Source: Bacillota bacterium (GTDB lineage: Bacteria > Bacillota > Clostridia > Lachnospirales > Lachnospiraceae). Taken from it: a DNA stretch of 64,000 bases. The stretch is from positions 17,705 through 81,704 of the forward strand of contig JAEZNB010000099.1 of the NCBI GenBank assembly GCA_023441965.1. The letters are read 5' to 3'. A program made the position numbers and the translations under genes. Below are positions 48,276 to 56,212 of the stretch, one piece after another. Each line of letters begins with the position of its first letter. The stretch's first letter is position 1. The notes under the pieces were generated by a model. It ran no database searches and was not told the DNA's origin. It was given only the letters and a program-made list of their open reading frames with translations.

Positions 48276-49469
48276 ATGAAGATGAATCGTCTGATTTGTG
48301 TTATTGCTATTATAGGAAGCGGTGTATTTGCCTCATATTACGGAGGTAATATTTCCTATGCACTATTTTATCTATGCCTCTTCCTTCCGCTTGTCTCCTT
48401 TCTCTACACCTTCTATGTGTATTTCCGCTTTAAGATTTATCAGTCCATGGGAAGCTATCTGGTGGTGAAGGGAGATTGGACAGAGTATTCCTTTATCATT
48501 GCCAATGAGGACTTTATCACCTTCAATAATGTGAAGGTCAACTTTCTGACCGATAAATCCAAGATAGAGGATACCTTCCAGAGCACGGAGTACAGTCTCC
48601 TGCCATCAGAAAGCGAGAAGCTGACGACAAAGATCAAGTGTAATTACCGGGGTGAATACTATGTCGGTGTAGAATCCGTGGAGATTACGGATTTGCTGTA
48701 TCTGTTTAAAATCACCTATCCGCTTGGATCCAAGCTGAAGGCAGTCGTGCTGCCCAGGGTCGTACCCATTGAGCAGCTTGGAATTGCTCCGCCCCAGGTG
48801 GATGTGAAGAATCCGATCCGCAACAGTAACTTCACCGAGGAGGAGCTGGATACGGAGATCCGTAAATACTATCCCGGTGATAACAGAAAGAGAATTCATT
48901 GGAAGGCCTCAGCGAAGATGAACGAGCTGCTGAGCAGAAAATACCAGCATAAGCCCAAGACGGAGATTGTCCTCTTCATGGACCTGATGAAAATCAAGGA
49001 AAATGATCTTCAGGTGGTCATCGCAGAGGACAAAATTATCGAAAGTATTCTGGCAATCGCCAACTTCTATTCCTTGAGGGGAACCCCTTCCCAGATCATC
49101 TATGATATGGGAGGGAAGAAGAAGGCTTCCATCGCGTCGAAGGAAGAATTCAATGCCTTTTATAAAGCCTGCGTTACCTTACAGTTTCGTGCGTCTACTC
49201 CTGTCAGTGACCTGATCCGGGAGAGACTGCTTCGGTGTGATGAAGGGCTCTTCTATGTAGTGGCCACGCACCTGCTGACCAAAGAACTGTATCTGGCATC
49301 TCTTCAGGTGCTTGCGGGAGGGAACCGCCTCTGCATCCTCTTTGTCAGTGATGATATTTCGGAGGGAACGAAGGATATGATTGACGGTTTCCGCAGGTCA
49401 GGTGCGGACCTCTATCAGATTATGTCTGATGACGAGATTGATACGATTCTGACGGCAAAAGCGATTTGA
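48276..49469 (+). CDS. DUF58 protein
   Basis: 397 residues. Two N-terminal membrane helices (to about 50), a beta-rich middle, then the DUF58 core REYYPGDNRKRIHWKASAKM-like segment (here RKYYPGDNRKRIHWKASAK) and a vWA-like C-terminus (EIVLFMDLMK). It is probably a client or partner of the MoxR ATPase. It is part of the 47282-51918 operon. Confidence 0.9.
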   Translation: MKMNRLICVIAIIGSGVFASYYGGNISYALFYLCLFLPLVSFLYTFYVYFRFKIYQSMGSYLVVKGDWTEYSFIIANEDFITFNNVKVNFLTDKSKIEDTFQSTEYSLLPSESEKLTTKIKCNYRGEYYVGVESVEITDLLYLFKITYPLGSKLKAVVLPRVVPIEQLGIAPPQVDVKNPIRNSNFTEEELDTEIRKYYPGDNRKRIHWKASAKMNELLSRKYQHKPKTEIVLFMDLMKIKENDLQVVIAEDKIIESILAIANFYSLRGTPSQIIYDMGGKKKASIASKEEFNAFYKACVTLQFRASTPVSDLIRERLLRCDEGLFYVVATHLLTKELYLASLQVLAGGNRLCILFVSDDISEGTKDMIDGFRRSGADLYQIMSDDEIDTILTAKAI

Positions 49470-49524
49470 CGGAAGACCATGAAGAACTGATCTATCATGG
49501 TATCATAAACGGGAGGCAGAAATC

Positions 49525-51918
49525 ATGCTTAAGGACAGGGATAAGTTGTACCGGATCTACCGTACGATGTTAAGTATGGCACTAACCTGGGCACTTACAA
49601 TTGCAATAAATCAATATTATCAGCTGCGGGTGCATGTCATGGTCTGCGCACTTTTCTCCCTGATTCCGGCGGTAATTGTCTATTTCGTTGACCTTAACCG
49701 CAGGAATCCGATTACCTATCTGATCATAGCCGGCCTCTTGCCGGCAGCAGGACTTCTGTGCTGGTGGTTACAGATTAATCCCATCAACCTGCTGAAGGAC
49801 CTTGCACACTGGGTCTGGATCTATGACGGTTCCATAGAGCTGTATGAGCTGTCAAGTGCCCATATACTGGCATTTGTGATTGGAATGGCAGGGAGCATTC
49901 TGCTTTATCTTCTGCTGAAATATGAAGCAGTAAAAGTCCTTTTATCCTTCCTGATCTTCGGAGCCTTGATTGTTTTCTGCATTCAGAAGCAGGAGATTCA
50001 CAAGGTTGTCGTAGGTGTGGGAATCTTCTATATGCTTTCCAATCTGGTGGAACAGACAACCAAGCTATATAACAGGAAGGCCGGAAGACCGGAGAAAAGG
50101 GAAGGAATTCTGTATCTGGTTCCAATCTGCCTGCTGCTGGCAGTAATTGCTGTCGGAATGCCATCGAATCCGGAACCCATCAAGTGGACCTTTGTTAAGA
50201 ATATCTACTTCACGCTGAGGGATAAAATCGATCATATGGTTACAGAATGGGAATTCTTCCAAGGTAAGGGAACAGCGGAGTTCTCTCTGGCCATGACCGG
50301 ATATAGTGAAGAGGAGGCTAAGCTCGGAGCCGGTGAATTAAGAAATAATGATAAGGTGGCGCTTACCGTGAGTGGCTTTACCGGGGAGAATCCGGTATAT
50401 CTCATTGGCTCGGTGAGTGACATTTATACCGGCAACAGCTGGAAGAAAAGCAAGGAGGGCGGTATTCCGGAAAAGAAGGAGTATCTTCTGGATTATTACG
50501 AACTGCTACTGGGGATATCGAGGGTAGACCTACAAACCCTGGAGGAGCACCGCTTCGTACAGCGCCGGCTTATGAAGGTTGAATATGACAACATAAAGAC
50601 CAAAACCTTATTTTATCCGCTGAAGAGCAGCTGGCAAAAAATTTATGGTGATACAGCAGCTCCAAATGATGAACTGGCTAACATCACCTTCCCCAAGGCT
50701 ACCGGAGAGGGAACCCTCTATGAGGCGATCTTCTATGAGATGAATCTGAAGGGAGAGTATTTCCAACAGATGCTTCGGGAGGCGGATCAGTTTTCCTATG
50801 CTTCCGCCACGATTGACCCGGAAATCATAAGGGAGATAGAAAATGAGTACTTTTATCATTCCAGTGCTGAAAAGATGCATACCCAAACAGATATTTATTC
50901 TGATCTGAAAGAAAGAGCAGAGAACATAAAGAACTATTATACCGTACTTCCTGAGGAGCTGCCGGACAGAGTAAAGGAACTGGCATACAAGATTACAAAG
51001 GAAGCGGAAACCAGCTTTGACAAGCTGAAGGCCATCGAGGAATACTTAAGTACCTATACCTATAGTGTTACCCCGGGTAATCTGCCGGAGGGAGAAGACT
51101 TTGTAGATTATTTTCTGTTTGAGAACAAGCAGGGTTTTTGTACCTCCTTTGCTTCCTCCATGGCGATCCTCGGAAGATGCATCGGTATTCCGACCCGATA
51201 CGTGGAAGGCTTTCTGATGGACAGCTCGGATAAGGAGAGCATTAACTATCTGGTCAGACATAGAAAGGCCCACTCCTGGGCAGAGGCCTATATCGAGGGA
51301 GTCGGTTGGATTCCCTTTGAAGCCACACCGCCCTTCTATGAGTATCGTTACACAAAGTGGAAGGAATTTATCAGGAACAATAATACGCCCGGTTATGTCA
51401 GCATCAATGAGCCGATTCCAGTCATGCCTCCGGAGCTGTTGCCAGGCCCTGTTGGTTTTATGAAAGAGGAAAAGCTTTCGAATGGGGCCATCGTCGGCAT
51501 TATATTCGGAATCACAATACTTACCTTACTGCTGGTGCTCTTTATCTATGATATCCTCTTAAGGCTAAGTTACCGGAAGAGCTTTAAAAAGGCAAGCTAT
51601 AGCAGGAAGATGTATCTCCTCTTCCTTAGAATACTGGCCCTGCTAAAGAGAGAGGGCTTTACTCTGGGAGCACAGGACACGATCCTTATACTATCCGATC
51701 GGATCAGGGATCTTTATTATTATGACAGGGTGATCTTCCGGGATGTTGCTGAGGTGTTCATGAGGTATCGATATGCGGGAGCCGAGCTTACGGAAGCAGA
51801 ATTCCGTAAGGCAGAGGTATTCTATAAGGGACTTTTAAGTAAACGCCGGTCAGAAACAAGCAGGATCAGAATGCATCTGGAGGAGTTCTTCTTCCTGGCG
51901 AAGAGAAACAACCGTTAA
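49525..51918 (+). CDS. Membrane transglutaminase-like protein (TgpA type)
   Basis: 797 residues. Six or seven N-terminal membrane helices (to about 215), an extracellular part, and a transglutaminase-like domain with catalytic Cys in FLFENKQGFCTSFASSMAILGR, His in HRKAHSWAEAY and Asp/Glu in WIPFEATPPF. A further membrane helix (IVGIIFGITILTLLLVLFIY) and a cytosolic DUF4129-like tail follow. The third member of the MoxR/DUF58 set, probably acting on cell-surface proteins or the wall. Confidence 0.92.
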   Translation: MLKDRDKLYRIYRTMLSMALTWALTIAINQYYQLRVHVMVCALFSLIPAVIVYFVDLNRRNPITYLIIAGLLPAAGLLCWWLQINPINLLKDLAHWVWIYDGSIELYELSSAHILAFVIGMAGSILLYLLLKYEAVKVLLSFLIFGALIVFCIQKQEIHKVVVGVGIFYMLSNLVEQTTKLYNRKAGRPEKREGILYLVPICLLLAVIAVGMPSNPEPIKWTFVKNIYFTLRDKIDHMVTEWEFFQGKGTAEFSLAMTGYSEEEAKLGAGELRNNDKVALTVSGFTGENPVYLIGSVSDIYTGNSWKKSKEGGIPEKKEYLLDYYELLLGISRVDLQTLEEHRFVQRRLMKVEYDNIKTKTLFYPLKSSWQKIYGDTAAPNDELANITFPKATGEGTLYEAIFYEMNLKGEYFQQMLREADQFSYASATIDPEIIREIENEYFYHSSAEKMHTQTDIYSDLKERAENIKNYYTVLPEELPDRVKELAYKITKEAETSFDKLKAIEEYLSTYTYSVTPGNLPEGEDFVDYFLFENKQGFCTSFASSMAILGRCIGIPTRYVEGFLMDSSDKESINYLVRHRKAHSWAEAYIEGVGWIPFEATPPFYEYRYTKWKEFIRNNNTPGYVSINEPIPVMPPELLPGPVGFMKEEKLSNGAIVGIIFGITILTLLLVLFIYDILLRLSYRKSFKKASYSRKMYLLFLRILALLKREGFTLGAQDTILILSDRIRDLYYYDRVIFRDVAEVFMRYRYAGAELTEAEFRKAEVFYKGLLSKRRSETSRIRMHLEEFFFLAKRNNR

Positions 51919-51932
51919 CGCAGGAGCTGCAG

Positions 51933-52892
51933 TTAATCCTTCCGATTCATCAGTTTTATACCGGTATAGTAATGGGTAAGGATCTGAGAATAAGAATAAC
52001 CCTCATTTGCCATGGCATTTGCTCCGTACTGGCTCAGACCGAGACCATGTCCGACACCGGTACAGATGATTCTAGCCTTACCGCTATAATCCTCGATATA
52101 AAAGTTGTTCGAATTTAATCCCAGGACCTTGGCAAATTCCTCACCGGAGATGGTAAGGCTGCCAAGGTCCATTTTTGTCACATAACCGGTGCTGTCACGT
52201 TCGGCAACGTTGACCTCCTGAAAGAGGGTGTCCTCTGTAAGCGAAAGGTCCGGGTACTGCCTGGTCAGGGCTTCGGTCAGCTCGGAGAGGGGAAGCTCCT
52301 TGATCTTCAAGTAGTTTATGGAGGTGACATCCTGTTTACTCTGTACACTGACCAGATAAGGAATATCCACACCCCAGGCCTCCTTGGCATTTCTGGTATA
52401 ACCTGAGCCTGTGTCGAAAAACACCGGTAATATGAGTTCATTCTCATAAATTAACAGTTCATCCTTGGTTCCGAATACTGAGTTCTCCAGCTTCGTAAAA
52501 TAGGATAAATAAGCTTCACTGCCCCAGTACTGTTCCATCTCTTCCAGCCCGATATAGGGGAGGCCCAGCTCTGATGTGGTGAATTCCTTTGTCCCGGAAT
52601 TTTCACTTCTCAGCAGGGAGATATTATACAGGGCATAGGTACGGGCAATTACGGCCTGAGCCTTTAGGGCTTCCATATGATAGCCGGCAGGCATGCTCGC
52701 AGCTACCACACCGATTAGGTAGCGGTCGAATTCCAGGAGCTGCCTGGAGGAGCCCTTTTCATAGTACACATGAAAATCCATCGCTTCTATGGAATAGCTT
52801 TGTGAGGTATTTGTAAGCAGGAGCGTCAAGAGGAAGGGCAGGAGGAGGACCAGGAAGCATACAAGCAGGGCTTTTATGATGACTTTTTTCAT
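51933..52892 (-). CDS. spoIID: Stage II sporulation protein D
   Basis: 319 residues. An N-terminal membrane anchor (IIKALLVCFLVLLLPFLLTLLL) is followed by the SpoIID lytic transglycosylase domain: LIGVVAASMPAGYHMEALKAQAVIARTY with the catalytic Glu of the MEALKAQAV segment, FFDTGSGYT, and VGHGLGLSQYGANAMANEGYSYSQILTHYYTG at the end. It digests septal peptidoglycan during engulfment, which implies an endospore former. SpoIIM/SpoIIP are not nearby. Confidence 0.94.
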   Translation of the reverse strand: MKKVIIKALLVCFLVLLLPFLLTLLLTNTSQSYSIEAMDFHVYYEKGSSRQLLEFDRYLIGVVAASMPAGYHMEALKAQAVIARTYALYNISLLRSENSGTKEFTTSELGLPYIGLEEMEQYWGSEAYLSYFTKLENSVFGTKDELLIYENELILPVFFDTGSGYTRNAKEAWGVDIPYLVSVQSKQDVTSINYLKIKELPLSELTEALTRQYPDLSLTEDTLFQEVNVAERDSTGYVTKMDLGSLTISGEEFAKVLGLNSNNFYIEDYSGKARIICTGVGHGLGLSQYGANAMANEGYSYSQILTHYYTGIKLMNRKD

Positions 52893-53000
52893 ACTAACCT
52901 CCGGGATACCGGATTTTACGGCATCCGATCAATGAAAACAAAATAATGGTATCGGTACAGTATATTTATTTAATTTTAATAAAATACGGGAAAACTTAAT

Positions 53001-53029
53001 TTGACTATAATGACAGATAGAGCTATGAT
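53001..53029 (+). promoter_or_regulatory. Promoter of the ABC transporter gene
   Basis: TTGACT (53001-53006), 17-base spacer, TATGAT (53024-53029). A 120-base leader follows. Confidence 0.75.
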
Positions 53030-53052
53030 ATGATAGCTTAATGAAATAAGAA

Positions 53053-53100
53053 GCCGGTGTAAGGATGTGAAACCGGCAGGAGATGGGGAGCAAGCACCCC
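53053..53100 (+). promoter_or_regulatory. Leader RNA hairpins before the ABC transporter
   Basis: Two hairpins in the 5' leader: GCCGGT/ACCGGC (53053-53058/53072-53077) and GGGG/CCCC (53085-53088/53097-53100). No known riboswitch was recognised and there is no terminator-like T run. A translational control element or protein-binding leader is possible. Confidence 0.4.
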
Positions 53101-53154
53101 TATGATAAAGTAAAGTGAGTAAATTGCAATAGATGGAAAGGAGTTATTTGTTGA

Positions 53155-55803
53155 ATGCTTAAACTGATTAATGTCGTAAAGGAATACCCAACCGGGGATT
53201 CCAAGGTAACAGCGCTGCAGGGGGTCAATCTTGAGTTTCGGAAAAACGAGTTTGTCTCCATCCTCGGACCTTCCGGCTGCGGTAAAACTACACTGCTGAA
53301 TCTGATCGGAGGTCTTGACAGCTATACCAGCGGAGACCTGATGATTAATGAGAAATCCACAAAGGATTTTACAGACAGAGACTGGGATGTATATCGTAAC
53401 CGTTCAATCGGCTTTGTATTCCAAAGCTATAACCTGATCTCTCATCAGTCTGTTCTGTCAAATGTTGAACTGGCGATGACCTTGTCAGGTGTATCAAAAT
53501 CCGAAAGAAAAAAGAGAGCCATTGAGGCGTTGGAAAAGGTGGGTCTGGGTGACCAGATACATAAGAAACCCAACCAGCTGTCGGGCGGACAGATGCAGCG
53601 TGTGGCAATTGCCCGTGCCTTAGTCAACAATCCTGAGATACTCCTGGCCGATGAGCCTACCGGAGCCTTGGACTCCGTTACCAGCATACAGATCATGGAG
53701 ATCCTTAGGGAGATCGCCAAGGACCGTCTGGTCATTATGGTTACTCACAATCCGGATATTGCAGAGAACTACTCTACCCGTATCATCAAATTACTGGATG
53801 GCAAGGTAATCGATGATACGAATCCCTACCTGACCGAGACAGCCGCTACAGTCCAGAAGAAGAGCAAAAGGAAGGGTAGAAGGAAGAAGACCTCCATGTC
53901 CTTCCTGACTGCTTTATCTCTGTCCCTGAACAACCTGATGACGAAGAAGGCCAGAACCTTTATGACCTCCTTTGCCGGCTCTATCGGTATCATCGGTATT
54001 GCTCTGATTCTATCCCTGTCCAACGGAGTGCAGGATTATATTGATAGTGTTCAGGAGGATACTCTGTCCAGCTATCCCTTATCCATCGAGCACATGTCCG
54101 TGGACTACGGGTCTCTGATTACAGCGATGATGGACACGAACAAGACACCGGATCATGACAAGGATAAGATCTATTCCAACGATATCATGGGAAATATGCT
54201 GAACACCATGGTACAGGAGGTTACCATCAATAACATGAAGGCCTTCAAAGCCTTTCTTGAAGAGAATGAGAGCAGGATCGCCGAGTTTGTAAGCGATATC
54301 CAGTACTCCTATGGGACACCACTGAATATCTATAAAGCGGATACCTCAGAGGGAATTGTCCAGGTGAATCCCAGTAAGGTGATGGACCAGATGGGCTATG
54401 GTCAGATGATGGCCGGTCAGGAGAACAATCCTTATGCCAGCGCCTCTCCTATGTCAACTACAGATGTCTGGATGCAGATGCTGGACAACAGAGAGCTGTT
54501 GGAAAAGCAGTATGACGTGATCTACGGTCATATGCCGGAAAGCTTTGACGAGGTAGTCCTGATCGTGGATGAGAATAATGAGGTCAGTGACTATACCCTC
54601 TATTCCCTGGGCTTGCTGGACCAAAGCAAGCTGAAGAGTATCATGACGGATGTCATGGCAGGAAAGGAAATTGCTACAGAGCAGTCTACCTATACCTATG
54701 AAGAGTTGACATCCTTGACCTTCAAGCTCTTAGTAAATTCAGACCTCTTTGAGAGGACTGACAAGGGCTGGAGAAACCGGTCGGAAGACGATGATTATAT
54801 GAAGGAGCAGATCAGTAAAGCAATGGATATCAAGGTAGTCGGTATCCTAAGACCTTCAGAGGAAAGTGTTACTACCGCATCCTACGGTTCCATCGGCTAT
54901 CGGGCGGACCTGATGACCTATCTGATCAATAAGGTGAATGATAGTGAAATCGTTAAAGAACAGCTGGCTCACCCGGACATTGATATTTTTACCGGGATCC
55001 CTTTCCCGACAGAGGAAGATAAGAAAGCTGCAGAGCTTACCATGGAGATGTTAAATGCCTATCTTGCAACCCTACCCGCTGAGCAGCAGGCTCAGTATGC
55101 AGCTACCATCAAACAGCTGAAGGACGGCGGTATGGGCGACGATGCGATTGCTGCAATGTTCGCTTCCGCTATGGGAAGACAGAGCACGGATGCAACCTAT
55201 GAGGAGAATCTGAAAGCCTTGGGTGTATCCGACCTGGACAACCCGACACTGATTAACATCTATGCCAAGGATTTCGCGTCCAAGGACAGAATCACCGAGA
55301 TTATAGCAGAATACAACGAAGGAGTCTCTGAGGAGAATCAGATTCAATATACAGACTATGTAGGACTGATGATGTCCTCAGTCAAGACGATCATCAATGC
55401 GATCAGCTATATCCTGATTGCCTTCGTAGCGATCTCCTTAGTGGTATCCTCCATCATGATCGGTATTATCACTTATATCTCCGTACTGGAGAGAACCAAG
55501 GAAATCGGTATCCTCCGTGCGATCGGTGCTTCCAAGAAGGATATCTCCCGCGTATTTAATGCAGAGACCCTGATCGTGGGCTTTGTAGCCGGAGCGATCG
55601 GTATCGGAATTACCCTGCTGCTATGCCTTCCGATCAATGCGATCATCAAATCCTTTACCGATATCAGCGGTCTGGCAGCCTTACCGGCAGCCGGTGGAGT
55701 AATCCTGGTAATCATAAGTATGCTCCTGACCTTTATCGCAGGACTGATTCCTTCCAGAATTGCAGCCAAGAAGGATCCGGTGGTTGCCCTTAGAAGTGAA
55801 TAA
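53155..55803 (+). CDS. ABC transporter, fused ATPase and FtsX-type permease
   Basis: 882 residues. The ATPase (about 1-225) has Walker A GPSGCGKTT, the LolD/MacB-type signature LSGGQMQRVAIARAL and Walker B ILLADEPTGALD. After a basic linker comes the first membrane helix (about 280), a large extracellular domain (about 305-735), and three FtsX helices (ISYILIAFVAISLVVSSIMIG, LIVGFVAGAIGIGITLLLCLP, ILVIISMLLTFIAGLIPS), ending KKDPVVALRSE. This single-chain MacB arrangement exports peptides or antibiotics or transmits envelope signals. No sensor pair is adjacent. Confidence 0.93.
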   Translation: MLKLINVVKEYPTGDSKVTALQGVNLEFRKNEFVSILGPSGCGKTTLLNLIGGLDSYTSGDLMINEKSTKDFTDRDWDVYRNRSIGFVFQSYNLISHQSVLSNVELAMTLSGVSKSERKKRAIEALEKVGLGDQIHKKPNQLSGGQMQRVAIARALVNNPEILLADEPTGALDSVTSIQIMEILREIAKDRLVIMVTHNPDIAENYSTRIIKLLDGKVIDDTNPYLTETAATVQKKSKRKGRRKKTSMSFLTALSLSLNNLMTKKARTFMTSFAGSIGIIGIALILSLSNGVQDYIDSVQEDTLSSYPLSIEHMSVDYGSLITAMMDTNKTPDHDKDKIYSNDIMGNMLNTMVQEVTINNMKAFKAFLEENESRIAEFVSDIQYSYGTPLNIYKADTSEGIVQVNPSKVMDQMGYGQMMAGQENNPYASASPMSTTDVWMQMLDNRELLEKQYDVIYGHMPESFDEVVLIVDENNEVSDYTLYSLGLLDQSKLKSIMTDVMAGKEIATEQSTYTYEELTSLTFKLLVNSDLFERTDKGWRNRSEDDDYMKEQISKAMDIKVVGILRPSEESVTTASYGSIGYRADLMTYLINKVNDSEIVKEQLAHPDIDIFTGIPFPTEEDKKAAELTMEMLNAYLATLPAEQQAQYAATIKQLKDGGMGDDAIAAMFASAMGRQSTDATYEENLKALGVSDLDNPTLINIYAKDFASKDRITEIIAEYNEGVSEENQIQYTDYVGLMMSSVKTIINAISYILIAFVAISLVVSSIMIGIITYISVLERTKEIGILRAIGASKKDISRVFNAETLIVGFVAGAIGIGITLLLCLPINAIIKSFTDISGLAALPAAGGVILVIISMLLTFIAGLIPSRIAAKKDPVVALRSE

Positions 55804-55841
55804 CACTTAGAGGTCATAGAAATAACTGTCAAAAAGAATCC

Positions 55842-55869
55842 TTGACAGATCGATAAAGTGTGTTAGAAT
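55842..55869 (+). promoter_or_regulatory. Promoter of the T-box-valS unit
   Basis: TTGACA (55842-55847), 16-base spacer, TAGAAT (55864-55869). Confidence 0.78.
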
Positions 55870-55875
55870 TACTCT

Positions 55876-56178
55876 TAACAAACACAGGCAAAAGCGTTGA
55901 CGAGGAGGAGTACATGTCAGCCGGAAGTGCAGAGAGAAGATGGTTGGTGAAAATCTTCGTGATGGTGACATGGAAGTAGCCTTTGAGCTTTGGATTGAAC
56001 GGATGAATATCTTAGTAGACTCCAACGGAATTCCACCGTTATCAAGGGAAGCGATATCGGAGCTTATGATGAGTTCCCGTATTGTATTAGAGTGCAAAGA
56101 ATAGATATTCTTTGAAATTAGGTGGTACCACGGACCCGTCAGTTCGCCCTAAGCATTATGCTTAGGGCGTTTTTTTGT
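55876..56178 (+). promoter_or_regulatory. T-box riboswitch, Val-specific
   Basis: The leader fills the 409-base gap before valS. Stem I has the AGTA region (55909-55912), a GGTTGGTGAAAATC segment (55942-55955) and, before CCTTTGAGC, a GTA at 55976-55978, the likely specifier codon for Val tRNA (UAC). The T-box sequence AGGTGGTACCACGG (56120-56133) provides the tRNA-acceptor-pairing bulge. A terminator with stem CGCCCTAAG/CTTAGGGCG follows (56145-56169, then T8). Uncharged tRNA-Val would stabilise the antiterminator and turn valS on. Confidence 0.93.
56145..56177 (+). terminator. T-box-controlled terminator
   Basis: A nine-pair stem CGCCCTAAG/CTTAGGGCG with loop CATTATG and eight T; the alternative antiterminator uses the preceding T-box sequence. 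Confidence 0.9.
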
Positions 56179-56212
56179 CTGTATTGTATACTATATTACA
56201 GGAGGAAACAAG

